From the NCBI RefSeq assembly GCF_030815975.1, contig NZ_JAUSXL010000002.1:4948501-5012500 (forward strand): a DNA stretch of 64,000 nt. The letters are read 5' to 3'. The translations under genes and the position numbers were made by a program. Positions 42,696 to 51,029 of this stretch are shown piece after piece. Each line of letters starts with the position of its first letter. The first letter of the stretch is position 1. The DNA is from Variovorax paradoxus (GTDB taxonomy: Bacteria; Pseudomonadota; Gammaproteobacteria; Burkholderiales; Burkholderiaceae_C). The notes beneath the pieces were generated by a model, which had not been told where the DNA came from, made no database searches, and worked only from the letters and a program-made list of their open reading frames with translations.

Positions 42696-44305
42696 AACTT
42701 ATCGCTGCTGTCTGCCTTGCAGGCTCACTGTTGCTCGCGGGCTGCGCGGGCACCACCAGCCCGTCTTCCTCCTCCACCACCTCCCCGCAATCCACCGCCA
42801 CCAGCGGCGGCACCGGCTCCAAGGCCTCCGGCAGCGCCGCCCCGGTCTACCCGGGCGGGCCGCTCACCCCCATCACCAGCAGCGAGGCCCATTCGCAGAG
42901 CGTCATCACGCTGGCGCCGCCCGCCGACATGTGGGACCGCATCCGCCGCGGCTTCAAGATGCCGAACCTCGAGAGCGACCTGGTGCGCGACCGCGAGCAG
43001 TGGTATGCCAGCCGCCCCGACTACATCCAGCGCATGACCGAGCGCTCGAACAAGTACATCTTCCACATCGTCGAGGAACTCGAGCGGCGCAACATGCCGA
43101 CCGAACTCGCGCTGCTGCCGTACATCGAGAGCGCGTTCAACCCGCAAGCCATTTCCAGCGCGCGCGCAGCGGGCATGTGGCAGTTCATGCCGGCCACCGG
43201 CACCGACTTCGACCTGAAGCAGAACATCTTCCGCGACGACAGGCGCGACGTGGTGGCCTCCACGCGCGCCGCACTCGACTACCTGCAAAAGCTCTACGGC
43301 ATGTTCGGCGACTGGCAGCTCGCTCTGGCGGCCTACAACTGGGGCGAAGGCAGCGTGAGCCGCGCCATCGCCAAGAACCAGCGCCTGGGCCTGCCCACCA
43401 CCTACAGCGATCTTTCGATGCCGGCCGAAACGCGGCTCTATGTGCCCAAGCTGCAGGCCGTGAAGAACATCGTGGCCAATCCGCAGGCCTTCAATACCGA
43501 GCTGCCGCTGATCGCGAACCACCCGTATTTCCAGACCGTGACGCTCACGCGCGACCTCGACGTCGAACTGGCCGCCAAGCTGGCCGACATCCGACTCGAG
43601 GACTTCCGCGCCCTCAACCCGGCCGCGCACAAGCCGGTTCTGCTTGCGGCCGGCACACCGCAGATCCTGCTGCCCTGGGACAACGCGGCTGTGTTCCAGC
43701 GCAACTTCGATGCCTACTCGCAAGGCCAGTACGCCAGCTGGACGGCGTGGGTCGTTCCCACCACGATGACAGTCGCCGACGTCGCCCAGCGCTCGGGCAT
43801 GAGCGAGGCCGACCTGCGCGCACTCAACAGCATTCCGCCGCGCATGCTCATCAAGGCCGGTTCGACGCTCATCGTGCCGCGCGGCGCCCGCGTCAAGGAA
43901 GACGTGACGGCGCTGGTGGCGGACAGCGGCCATCTGAGCTTCCAGCCCGAGATCGTCAACCGCCGCACCACCGTCAAGGCGGGGCGCAACGACAGCGTGG
44001 CCAGCATCGCGCGCCGCTACAAGCTCAAGCCCGCCAGCGTGGCCGAGTGGAACGACGTCAAGCCCAATCATTCGTTCAAGCGCGGCTACAGCGTGGTGGT
44101 GTACCTGCCGGTTCGCGCTGCGCCCGAAGCCCGTGTCGGCACAGGCGCGGCACCGGTTCGCGGCCGAGCCGCCGTTGCCGCCAAGCGCGGCGGCAGCCCG
44201 GTGAAGGCGGTTGCTGCACGCGGCAGCAACGTGGTGAAGTCGCCGGCAGGCAAGCAGGTCGTGCGCGAGAAGCGCGGCGGCACGCCGTCGAAGAAAAAGC
44301 GCTGA
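42692..44305 (+). CDS. mltD: Membrane-bound lytic murein transglycosylase D
   Basis: Lipoprotein of 537 residues that cleaves peptidoglycan glycan strands. The signal peptide has lipobox LLAGC (Cys18), followed by a Ser/Thr/Gly-rich linker (about 20-65). The SLT domain (about 120-260) has catalytic Glu in LLPYIESAFNPQAISSARA and GMWQFMPATG, then AYNWGEGSV. Two LysM wall-binding repeats follow, at about 350-402 and 425-475. The basic Lys/Ala-rich tail (about 480-537) is not conserved. The ATG is coupled to gloB by a four-base overlap. Confidence 0.94.
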   Translation: MKLIAAVCLAGSLLLAGCAGTTSPSSSSTTSPQSTATSGGTGSKASGSAAPVYPGGPLTPITSSEAHSQSVITLAPPADMWDRIRRGFKMPNLESDLVRDREQWYASRPDYIQRMTERSNKYIFHIVEELERRNMPTELALLPYIESAFNPQAISSARAAGMWQFMPATGTDFDLKQNIFRDDRRDVVASTRAALDYLQKLYGMFGDWQLALAAYNWGEGSVSRAIAKNQRLGLPTTYSDLSMPAETRLYVPKLQAVKNIVANPQAFNTELPLIANHPYFQTVTLTRDLDVELAAKLADIRLEDFRALNPAAHKPVLLAAGTPQILLPWDNAAVFQRNFDAYSQGQYASWTAWVVPTTMTVADVAQRSGMSEADLRALNSIPPRMLIKAGSTLIVPRGARVKEDVTALVADSGHLSFQPEIVNRRTTVKAGRNDSVASIARRYKLKPASVAEWNDVKPNHSFKRGYSVVVYLPVRAAPEARVGTGAAPVRGRAAVAAKRGGSPVKAVAARGSNVVKSPAGKQVVREKRGGTPSKKKR

Positions 44306-44345
44306 ACCCGGGACAGCGAAAGCCAAGGCCCGGGCGCACGCAGCG

Positions 44346-45179
44346 CTAGAGTTTTTCGGTCTCCCCGCTGCGCGGCTGCCACTTCATCAGGCGCTTCTCG
44401 ATCAGGCCGACAAGGCCGTCGAGCAAGAGCGCAAAGGCCGTCAGCACCACGATGCCGGCAAAGACGGTGTTCACATCGAAGGTGCCTTCGGCCTGGAGAA
44501 TCAGGTAGCCCACGCCACGTGCCGAGCCCAGGTACTCGCCGACCACCGCGCCGACGAAGGCCAGGCCCACCGAGGTGTGCAGGCTAGAGAACACCCAGCT
44601 CGTCGCGCTCGGCAGGTACACGGTGCGAAGCAGCTGCCGCTGGTTGGCGCCGAGCATCTTCGCGTTGGCCAGCACCACCGGGCTCACCTCGCGCACGCCC
44701 TGGTAGACGTTGAAGAAAACGATGAAGAACACCAGCGTGACGGCCAGCGCCACCTTGCTCCAGATGCCCAGGCCGAACCACAGCGCGAAGATCGGCGCCA
44801 GGATCACGCGCGGCATCGAATTGGCGGCCTTGATGTAGGGATCGAGGATCAGGCTCGCCGTGGGCGCCAGCGCCAGCCAAAGCCCGCAGGCCAGGCCGAG
44901 CACAGTGCCGATGCCGAAGGCCAGCACTGTTTCGAGCAGCGTGGTGCCCAGGTGGCGGTAGATGTCGGCATTGCCCTTCAGGCCTTCCGGGAACAGCAGG
45001 TTCGGCGGCACCTCGAACGGCAGGAACCAGCTCCAGATGCGCCCCGCCACCTGGATCGGCTCGCCAAGGAAAAAGGCGATCTGCTGGTTGCGCGACGCCA
45101 CATGCCAGCCCACCAGGATGATCGCGAGCAGCACCAGCTGCCAGAAGCGCGCATTGCGTTCGTTCAGGCGCGGCATCAT
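44346..45179 (-). CDS. ABC transporter permease (SsuC/TauC family)
   Basis: Inner-membrane permease of 277 residues with about six transmembrane helices (first at 13-26) and the BPD_transp_1 EAA-type loop LANAKMLGANQRQLLRTVYLPSATSWVFSSL in the second half. Family members import sulfonates, taurine, nitrate, thiamine precursors or phthalates. The start (MMPRLNE) overlaps the ATPase stop by four bases. It is the last gene of a three-gene importer read binding protein, ATPase, permease. Substrate is not evident. Confidence 0.92.
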   Translation of the reverse strand: MMPRLNERNARFWQLVLLAIILVGWHVASRNQQIAFFLGEPIQVAGRIWSWFLPFEVPPNLLFPEGLKGNADIYRHLGTTLLETVLAFGIGTVLGLACGLWLALAPTASLILDPYIKAANSMPRVILAPIFALWFGLGIWSKVALAVTLVFFIVFFNVYQGVREVSPVVLANAKMLGANQRQLLRTVYLPSATSWVFSSLHTSVGLAFVGAVVGEYLGSARGVGYLILQAEGTFDVNTVFAGIVVLTAFALLLDGLVGLIEKRLMKWQPRSGETEKL

Positions 45180-46072
45180 GCGGCCTTCCTCAGCTGCTGC
45201 GCATAGCCCTTGAGCACCTCGTCGCGCAGCACCTCCCAGATCTGCGTATGCAGTTCGACGAAGCGCGGCTGCGTGCGCACCTCGGCCACGTCGCGCGGGC
45301 GCGCGAGGTCGATGGCGAACTCGCCGATCGGATGCGTGGCCGGGCCGGCCGACAGCACCACCACCCGGTCGCTCATTGCAATGGCTTCGTCGAGGTCGTG
45401 CGTGATGAAGAGCACGGCCTTCCGTCCGTGTGTGCCCCCGGGCGCTGTGCGCCCACCCCCCGAGGGGGTGAGCTCCGGCCTTGGGGCGGCCCGGCGGCCC
45501 TCGCTCGGCGCACTCCAGAGTTCGAGCACTTCGTTCTCCATCAGCTGCCGAGTCTGGACGTCGAGCGCACTGAAGGGCTCGTCCATGAGGATGATGTCGG
45601 GGTCGAGCACCAGCGTCTGCGCCAGCGCCACGCGCTTGCGCATGCCGCCCGAGAGCTGGTGCGGATAGCGGTCGCCGAAACCGGAAAGGCCCACGCGCGA
45701 AAGCCAGGCCTCGGCCTGTTCGCGCGCATCGGCATCGGGCACGCCGCGGTACTGCAGCCCGACCATCACGTTGTCGATGGCGCTGCGCCACGGCATCAGC
45801 GCTTCGGTCTGGAACATGTAGCCCGCGCGCGCGTTCACGCCCGCCAGCGTCTGGCCGAAGACCTTGATGCTGCCCGACGAAGGCTCGAGCAAACCGGCGC
45901 CCACGTTCAGCAAGGTCGACTTGCCGCACCCCGTGGGGCCCACCACCGAGACGAACTCCCCGGCCCGCACGCGCAGCGTGGTGTCGGCCACCGCGGTATA
46001 GCGCTGGCCCGGATCGTCCTTCGAGTGGAAGGTGCAGCTGATGGAGAGAAGCTCGAGTGCGTAGTCGGACAT
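45176..46072 (-). CDS. ABC transporter ATP-binding protein (SsuB/TauB family) with in-frame insertion
   Basis: Nucleotide-binding subunit of 298 residues. Walker A GPTGCGKS is at 45-52, the Q-loop in MFQTEALMPW, the signature LSGGMRKR at 140-147, Walker B ILMDEP at 161-166, the D-loop SALD and the H-switch His225. Between the D-loop helix (ENEVLELWSA) and the strand KAVLFITHDLDEA there are about 29 extra residues (189-217) of Gly/Pro/Arg-rich sequence absent from relatives, encoded by a G-rich repeat. All catalytic motifs flank it intact. The start at 46072 (MSDYALELLS) was chosen by homology; an ATG at 46093 is also possible. Confidence 0.92.
   Translation of the reverse strand: MSDYALELLSISCTFHSKDDPGQRYTAVADTTLRVRAGEFVSVVGPTGCGKSTLLNVGAGLLEPSSGSIKVFGQTLAGVNARAGYMFQTEALMPWRSAIDNVMVGLQYRGVPDADAREQAEAWLSRVGLSGFGDRYPHQLSGGMRKRVALAQTLVLDPDIILMDEPFSALDVQTRQLMENEVLELWSAPSEGRRAAPRPELTPSGGGRTAPGGTHGRKAVLFITHDLDEAIAMSDRVVVLSAGPATHPIGEFAIDLARPRDVAEVRTQPRFVELHTQIWEVLRDEVLKGYAQQLRKAA
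45424..45512 (-). repeat. G-rich repeat inserted in frame in the ABC ATPase gene
   Basis: Read on the gene strand it contains CGGGCCGCCCCAAGGCCGGAG, shown here in parts as CGGGCCGCCCCAAG and then CCCCCTCGGGGGGTGGGCG and CAGCGCCCGGGGGC. The first block and CCCTCGGGGGG match the copy in bpt (10650-10735); GGGGGGTGGGCG matches the intergenic copy at 50750-50840. The reading frame relative to the shared block differs from that in bpt. Ends are estimated from the protein alignment. Confidence 0.65.
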
Positions 46073-46105
46073 GTCTGGCAGGAATTCTGGCATCGGCCGC
46101 CACAA

Positions 46106-46129
46106 GAAAAAACCCGGCCGAGGCCGGGT
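46106..46129 (-). terminator. Terminator between binding-protein gene and ABC ATPase gene
   Basis: ACCCGGCC, GA loop, GGCCGGGT (8-bp stem, 46112-46129), followed on the minus strand by TTTTTTCT. It lies 18 bases past the binding-protein stop and just before the ATPase start, so it should reduce transport-core expression relative to the binding protein. Confidence 0.8.
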
Positions 46130-46146
46130 CGCGGGGACGTTCGGAG

Positions 46147-47181
46147 TCAGGCTTTGAACCTGTCTTTCGCGCGCCTAGCAAAATCGTTGGTGTAGGTCTT
46201 CATGAGGTCGATCTTGTCGGCCTTCACGGCCGTGTCGAAGCTCGATATGGCGGTGAGCGCCGTCTTCGGACCGTCGGCCGGCACCAGGCCGTCGGTGGCG
46301 ATCGATTCGCGCACCTTGTCGAAGGACGCAAGGTACAGCGCGCGGTCGCCGAGCAGGTAAGTTTCAGGCACTGTCTTGATGATGTCGCCGGGCCCGGCCG
46401 TCTGCAGCCACTTGAGGCCACGGACGATGGCATTGGCCAGCGCCTGGCAGGTGTTGGGATTCTTCTGGATGAAGTCGACCGGCGCGTAGAGGCAGGCCGC
46501 GGGCATCGGCCCGCCGAACACCTGCTGCGTGCCCTTGAGCGTGCGCGTGTCGCTGATGATCTTCACGTCGCCCTTCTGCTCGAGCATGGTCATGACGGGG
46601 TCGGTATTGCTGATGGCATCGATCTGGCCCGAGCGCAATGCGGTGAGCGCACCGGCCGCCACGCCCACGCCGATGTAGCTCACATCGCTGGCCTTGAGGC
46701 CGCCGCGCGACAGCACGAGGTTGGCCACCATGTTGGTCGAGGAGCCTGGCGCCGAGACGCCGATCTTCTTGCCCTTGAGATCGGCAATGCCCGTGTAGCC
46801 CGCCATGTTCTTGGTCGAGACGCCCACCGCGATCTGCGGTGCGCGGCCCTGCAGCACGAAGGCCTGGAAGAACTGGTTCTTGGCCTGCAGGTTGATGGTG
46901 TGCTCGTAGGCGCCGGAGCACACGTCCGCCGAACCGCCCACCACGGCCTGCAGCGCGCGTGCGCCGCCGGCGAAATCGGAGATCTCGACATCGAGGCCCT
47001 CGGCCTTGAAATAACCGAGCTGCTCGGAAATGGTGAGCGGCAAATAGTAGAACGCCGCCTTGCCCCCCACTGCGATGGAAATCTTCGTCTTCTCGAGCTT
47101 GGCTTGCGCAAAGACCCGCGGCAGCGCAATCGTTGCTGCAGCGACTGCGGAGACTGTCATGAGGGTTCTGCGGTGGAGCAT
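46147..47181 (-). CDS. ABC transporter substrate-binding protein (NMT1/SsuA-like)
   Basis: Periplasmic solute-binding protein of 344 residues. The N-terminal signal (about 1-26) includes HRRTLMTVSAVAAATIALPRVFAQA, with a twin-arginine-like RRTLM that may direct Tat or Sec export. The mature part has the NMT1/SsuA layout: KISIAVGGKAAFYYLPLTISEQLGYFKAEGL, then FAGGARALQAVVGGSADVCSGAYEH and the later GVSAPGSSTNMVANLVL. Relatives bind sulfonates, nitrate, pyrimidines or aromatic acids. It is first in the importer operon and is followed by a terminator. Ligand unknown. Confidence 0.91.
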   Translation of the reverse strand: MLHRRTLMTVSAVAAATIALPRVFAQAKLEKTKISIAVGGKAAFYYLPLTISEQLGYFKAEGLDVEISDFAGGARALQAVVGGSADVCSGAYEHTINLQAKNQFFQAFVLQGRAPQIAVGVSTKNMAGYTGIADLKGKKIGVSAPGSSTNMVANLVLSRGGLKASDVSYIGVGVAAGALTALRSGQIDAISNTDPVMTMLEQKGDVKIISDTRTLKGTQQVFGGPMPAACLYAPVDFIQKNPNTCQALANAIVRGLKWLQTAGPGDIIKTVPETYLLGDRALYLASFDKVRESIATDGLVPADGPKTALTAISSFDTAVKADKIDLMKTYTNDFARRAKDRFKA

Positions 47182-47350
47182 GGAGCGATCCTGCGGGCTC
47201 TTGATTCTGTGAACCCGATCGAGCTTAGGGGTGCGCCCCTGTTGCCTGCATCGGGGTCATCCCGTGCGGGTTTCCACGTAAGCATGAAGACCTCCGCGCG
47301 GCCTGTGCCGAACGGCCTGTGGCGGGGCGCCGCAGAGGCTGTTTGCGCGC

Positions 47351-47743
47351 TTATCGCGCGAGAAAAAGAATGGCGATATTGACCAGGAAACCGAGCGCCC
47401 AGACCGCGCTGCGCGCGGAGCCGATGCCCTTGATGTAGAGCGCGATATAGGCCACCCGCAATACGACATAGGCCGCGGCCAGCATGTCGAGCCGCGCCTG
47501 GTTGGCGCCGAGCTGATGCGCGATGATCACCGCGCCGATGAAGAACGGAAGGCCTTCGAAGCTGTTGGCTTGCGCGCAGTTGGCGCGCGCGCGCCAGCCG
47601 CTCTGCCTTGCGGCCCAGTCGCGCGGCTGCACGTTGTCTCGCGGGCCGAAGCTGCCGGCCTTGGCGACCCATGCCGCGAGATACGGCAGGCCGCAGGCGA
47701 TGAACACGCACCAGTAGGCGATGGTGAGCAGGGAAAAAGTCAT
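47351..47743 (-). CDS. MAPEG family membrane protein
   Basis: Four-helix membrane protein of 130 residues (hydrophobic segments at about 3-24, 64-80, 88-104 and 113-129). It has the MAPEG-like QPRDWAARQSGWRARANCAQANSFEGLPFF region, where Arg and Asn-Ser-x-Glu positions bind glutathione in eukaryotic members. Bacterial members are widely distributed with unknown substrate. It lies 48 bases after recR and may be cotranscribed with dnaX-ybaB-recR, though function is unrelated. Confidence 0.88.
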   Translation of the reverse strand: MTFSLLTIAYWCVFIACGLPYLAAWVAKAGSFGPRDNVQPRDWAARQSGWRARANCAQANSFEGLPFFIGAVIIAHQLGANQARLDMLAAAYVVLRVAYIALYIKGIGSARSAVWALGFLVNIAILFLAR

Positions 47744-47791
47744 TGGAATGTTGTCTCCGTTCGGCAGAGCGGCTGCAGCGGCCGCTGCACG

Positions 47792-48382
47792 CTATCGGCG
47801 GTCTACCAGGGCATGCGCGATGGTGCCGAGATCCACGTATTCGAGTTCGCTGCCGGCAGGCACGCCGCGCGCGAGGCGCGTCACGTTGAGGCCGCGCTGC
47901 CTGAGCGCTTCGCCGATCACATGCGCGGTGGCTTCGCCCTCTGCCGTGAAGTTGGTGGCCAGGATGACTTCGCTCACGGTGCCGTCGAGCGCGCGGTCGA
48001 AGAGCTTCTGCAGGCCGATGTCCTTGGGCCCGATGCCGTCGAGCGGGCTGAGCTTGCCCATCAGCACGAAGTAGTAGCCGCGAAAAACCCCGGTGCGCTC
48101 GAGCGCGGCCTGGTCCGCGGGCGTTTCGACCACACAAAGCTTGCTCGCGTCGCGGCGCGTGTCGAGGCACACGTGGCAGACCGGCGCTTCGGTGAAGGTG
48201 TTGCAGCGCTCGCAATGCCGCACGTTGCCAGCCGCCTGCTGCAATGCGCGCGCAAGCAGCTGCGCGCCCTCGCGGTCGTGCTGCAGCAAGTGGAACGCCA
48301 TGCGCGAGGCCGACTTGACGCCGACACCGGGCAGGCGGCGCAGCGCATCGACCAACGCGTCGAGCGAACTGGCGTCGGCCAT
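47792..48382 (-). CDS. recR: Recombination mediator RecR
   Basis: RecFOR-pathway protein of 196 residues that with RecO loads RecA at gaps. The helix-hairpin-helix [20 protein letters not shown] is at about 12-31, the four-Cys zinc finger [16 protein letters not shown] at about 57-72, then the Toprim domain with [15 protein letters not shown] and the Walker-like [14 protein letters not shown]. The ATG at 48382 is preceded by an in-frame TTG, but the ATG fits the family. Seven bases separate it from the ybaB stop, the usual dnaX-ybaB-recR arrangement. Confidence 0.96.
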   Translation of the reverse strand: MADASSLDALVDALRRLPGVGVKSASRMAFHLLQHDREGAQLLARALQQAAGNVRHCERCNTFTEAPVCHVCLDTRRDASKLCVVETPADQAALERTGVFRGYYFVLMGKLSPLDGIGPKDIGLQKLFDRALDGTVSEVILATNFTAEGEATAHVIGEALRQRGLNVTRLARGVPAGSELEYVDLGTIAHALVDRR

Positions 48383-48389
48383 CAATGGC

Positions 48390-48722
48390 TCAGAACGGCA
48401 GCTTCATGCCGGGCGGGAGGCCCGGCATGCCTGCGGTGAGCTTGCCCATCTTCTGCTCGCTGGTTTCCTCGGCCTTGCGCACCGCGGCGTTGAAGGCGGC
48501 AGCCACGAGGTCTTCGAGCATGTCCTTGTCGTCGGCCAGCAGGCTCGGGTCGATGGTGATGCGCTTGACGTCGTGCTTGCAGGTCATCACGACCTTGACC
48601 AGGCCCGCGCCCGACTCGCCTTCGACCTCGATGGTGGCCAGTTCTTCCTGGGCCTTCTTGAGGTTGTCCTGCATTGCCTGCGCCTGCTTCATGAGGCCGG
48701 CCAGTTGTCCTTTGTTGAACAT
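48390..48722 (-). CDS. ybaB: Nucleoid-associated protein YbaB/EbfC
   Basis: Small DNA-binding protein of 110 residues, a tweezer-shaped dimer. It has the Met/Gln-rich N-terminal helix [24 protein letters not shown], the central [30 protein letters not shown], and the C-terminal Met/Pro-rich tail ([15 protein letters not shown]). It lies between dnaX and recR as in most proteobacteria, 97 bases after dnaX. Confidence 0.95.
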   Translation of the reverse strand: MFNKGQLAGLMKQAQAMQDNLKKAQEELATIEVEGESGAGLVKVVMTCKHDVKRITIDPSLLADDKDMLEDLVAAAFNAAVRKAEETSEQKMGKLTAGMPGLPPGMKLPF

Positions 48723-48819
48723 CGTTGGTCCTGATTGGTTGGAATGGGGGAAGGATAAGAGAGATGGCGGTCGATGCCGAATGCCGCAAGAGCCGGCACG
48801 GGTTTTCAGTGGCGTTGCG

Positions 48820-50676
48820 TCAGGCCGGCTTCAGTGTTCCGGGCACGATCTTCGCATCGAATTCGCGCATCAGCATCTGCACTTCGGGATCGCTGCGAAT
48901 GGCCTCCTCGGCCACGCGCTGGCGCTCGTCGGCCGCCTGCTTGTTGCGGCGCGCGGGGCTGTCGACCACGCCGCCGATCTCGATGGCGAGCTTCACGCCA
49001 TGGCCCAGCGCGGCCAACGCATCCGTGAGCTTTTCGCGGGCGGAAGGCTGGTTGAGCAGTTCGCGCTCCACGCGAAGTATCCACTGGTCGACATCGCGCG
49101 CCACCAGCTGCGACTGCAGTGCGAGTTCGCGCGCCAGGGCGTTGATGCTCTCGGCCGCGATCATCTGCGTGACCGTGGCATGCCAGAAATCGCCGTCCTC
49201 GCTCGGTGGAATGGGCTGCGCCGGACCGCGCTGCTCGTCGGGCCGCGGCACGTCCCGCTGGCTCGGCGGCGGCTGCACGCGCATGGGAACAGCAAGCACC
49301 CGGGGCGCCTCGGCAGGCGCCGAGGGCTCGGCCGCGGCGGAAGGCCTGGGCCCACCCGGGCGCATGGGTTCGCTGACCACGGCCAGACGCTGGCCTGCGG
49401 GCGCCGGGATGGCTGGAGGCGCCGGTGCAGCGGCCGAAACCGAAACCGGCGCTGCGGCGATCTCCGCCGCGACCCGGGCCGGCGCTGCGACCGCAGCGGC
49501 CGAAACAGCCCGGCGGGCTTCATTCAGAGTTTTTTTTTCCGTGGAGGCCGAAGAAGCGGCCGCGTTGGAAGGCTTGAAGGCCAATAGCCGCAACAGCACC
49601 ATGGTCAGCGCCGCGTACTCATCGGGCGCCAGGCCCAACTCGCCGCGCCCGTGCAGGCACAGGCTGTAGAGCAGCTGGGTTTCGTCGGCAGGCATCAGCG
49701 ACGCGAGGCGCGCCGTCTCGGCCGCGTCGGGGTCGGTGGCCGAATCGGCCGACTCCGCCCGCGAGGGCACAGCCTGCAGCACGGCCATGGCCTGCAGCAC
49801 TGCGGTCATTTCTTCCAGCGTGGAAGCGGCCGACATGCCGTCGCGCCGCAGCGCCTCGGAGGTGTCGACCACCGTCCTGCCGTCGCCCTGCGCCAGCGCC
49901 TCGATCAGCTGGAACACATGGCCGCGGTCGACGCTGCCGAGCATCTGGCGCACGCCGGTTTCGAGCAGTTCGCCGTTGCCGAACGCGATGGCCTGGTCGG
50001 TCAGCGACAGCGCATCGCGCATCGAGCCGCGCGCCGCGCGCGCCAGCAGGCGCAGCGCCTGCGGCTCGGCCGGCACCTGCTCGGTCTGCAGCACGCTCGT
50101 CAGGTGCTCCAGCACCGTCTCGGGCGCCATCGGCCGCAGGTTGAACTGCAGGCAGCGCGACAGCACCGTGACCGGCACCTTCTGCGGATCGGTGGTGGCA
50201 AGAACGAACTTGAGGTACTCCGGCGGCTCTTCGAGCGTCTTGAGCATCGCGTTGAACGCGGTGTTGGTGAGCATATGCACCTCGTCGATCATGAAGACCT
50301 TGAAGCGCCCCTGCACCGGCTTGTAGACCGCCTGTTCGAGCAGCGACTGCACCTCGTCCACGCCGCGGTTCGATGCCGCGTCGAGCTCGGTGTAGTCGAC
50401 GAAGCGGCCCGAATCGATGTCCTTGCAGGCCTGGCACACCCCGCACGGCGTGGCCGTGATGCCGCCCTGCCCGTCCGGGCCCTGGCAGTTGAGCGACTTG
50501 GCCAGAATGCGCGAGACGGTGGTCTTGCCCACGCCCCGCGTCCCGGTGAAAAGATAGGCGTGATGCAGGCGCTGCGTGGTCAACGCGTTCTCGAGCGCCT
50601 GCACCACGTGCCCCTGGCCAACCATCTCACCGAAGGTTTTCGGACGGAACTTGCGAGCGAGCACGAGATAAGACAT
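48820..50676 (-). CDS. dnaX: DNA polymerase III subunits tau and gamma
   Basis: Clamp-loader ATPase; full-length tau is 618 residues. Walker A GTRGVGKT is at 45-52, the zinc module has Cys64, Cys78, Cys81 and Cys84, and Walker B is FMIDEVHML. Domain III ends near residue 365. A Pro/Ala-rich linker (about 375-510) is followed by the tau C-terminal region that binds the polymerase and DnaB. At codons 380-383 (GAA AAA AAA ACT) is an A9 run at which a -1 or +1 shift meets a stop within four codons. A 385-residue gamma would result. The ATG at 50676 is the conserved [12 protein letters not shown] start. Confidence 0.96.
   Translation of the reverse strand: MSYLVLARKFRPKTFGEMVGQGHVVQALENALTTQRLHHAYLFTGTRGVGKTTVSRILAKSLNCQGPDGQGGITATPCGVCQACKDIDSGRFVDYTELDAASNRGVDEVQSLLEQAVYKPVQGRFKVFMIDEVHMLTNTAFNAMLKTLEEPPEYLKFVLATTDPQKVPVTVLSRCLQFNLRPMAPETVLEHLTSVLQTEQVPAEPQALRLLARAARGSMRDALSLTDQAIAFGNGELLETGVRQMLGSVDRGHVFQLIEALAQGDGRTVVDTSEALRRDGMSAASTLEEMTAVLQAMAVLQAVPSRAESADSATDPDAAETARLASLMPADETQLLYSLCLHGRGELGLAPDEYAALTMVLLRLLAFKPSNAAASSASTEKKTLNEARRAVSAAAVAAPARVAAEIAAAPVSVSAAAPAPPAIPAPAGQRLAVVSEPMRPGGPRPSAAAEPSAPAEAPRVLAVPMRVQPPPSQRDVPRPDEQRGPAQPIPPSEDGDFWHATVTQMIAAESINALARELALQSQLVARDVDQWILRVERELLNQPSAREKLTDALAALGHGVKLAIEIGGVVDSPARRNKQAADERQRVAEEAIRSDPEVQMLMREFDAKIVPGTLKPA
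49520..49538 (-). other. A9 slippery run for gamma-subunit production in dnaX
   Basis: Nine A residues on the coding strand (49538 to 49530) read GAA AAA AAA ACT. In the -1 frame the next codons are AAC TCT GAA TGA; with one A lost they are CTC TGA. A small stem AGCCC-GCC-GGGCT begins ten bases after the run. This matches transcriptional slippage known in Thermus dnaX and is near the A AAA AAG ribosomal shift of E. coli dnaX. Confidence 0.55.
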
Positions 50677-50749
50677 TGCGGGCATTCTAAAAGGCGCCGC
50701 GGCCCCTCTTGCCCTCACCCCGCAATCAAAATGGCCCCCTCTTTTTCGT

Positions 50750-50840
50750 GGGACACCGAGGAACCGGCTTTGCCGGGCCTCTGGTGTCGCCCCCAGCAGG
50801 GGGGTGGGCGAAGCGACACGAAGTGCGCGCAGCCTGGGGG
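50750..50840 (+). repeat. G-rich intergenic repeat upstream of 4.5S RNA
   Basis: It contains GGCTTTGCCGGGCCTCTGGTG, given here in parts as TTTGCCGGGCC, then CGCCCCCAGCAGGGGGGTGG, then GCGCGCAGCCTGGGGGG. Such hairpin-plus-tail units are a type I associate with Comamonadaceae genomes. It is related to the in-gene copies at 10650-10735 and 45424-45512, and its last 16 bases recur at 25187-25202. It abuts the ffs promoter. Confidence 0.55.
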
Positions 50841-50854
50841 GTTACAATAAGTGC

Positions 50855-50950
50855 TGACGGGCCTCCCTGCATGGTGAAGTGGCCAACCGGGTCAGGTGGG
50901 GAACCAAGCAGCCCTAACTGCGTAGTCAGTGCCAGGGGTAAGGCTCGTCA
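50855..50950 (+). ncRNA. ffs: 4.5S RNA (signal recognition particle RNA, small bacterial type)
   Basis: RNA of about 96 bases that binds Ffh for cotranslational membrane targeting. The conserved Ffh-binding core is present as GGTCAGGTGGGGAACCAAGCAGCC in two overlapping parts: GGTCAGGTGGGGAACC and AAGCAGCC (50890-50913). The ends pair: TGACGGGCCT (50855-50864) with AGGCTCGTCA (50941-50950), one G-U pair. A TACAAT at 50843-50848 is the likely -10, giving a start at about 50855. It is divergent from dnaX, as in many betaproteobacteria. Confidence 0.9.
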
Positions 50951-50960
50951 ACCTAACATC

Positions 50961-50994
50961 AAAAAGCCGTGAGTTCTCAAGGCAAGAACTCACG
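50961..50994 (-). terminator. Rho-independent terminator downstream of the 51030 methyltransferase
   Basis: A perfect 10-bp stem CGTGAGTTCT / AGAACTCACG (50968-50994, seven-base loop) is followed on the minus strand by GGCTTTTTG. The U-tract is on the minus strand, so it serves the methyltransferase. It may also limit the convergent 4.5S RNA at its 3' end. Confidence 0.75.
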
Positions 50995-51029
50995 CGCTGA
51001 AAGAAGGGCTGCGAGCCCTGCTCCCACCT

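Noticed and set aside
44306-44345. Terminator between convergent mltD and the ABC permease
   Set aside because: Two CCCGGG blocks could pair but there is no T-run on either strand.
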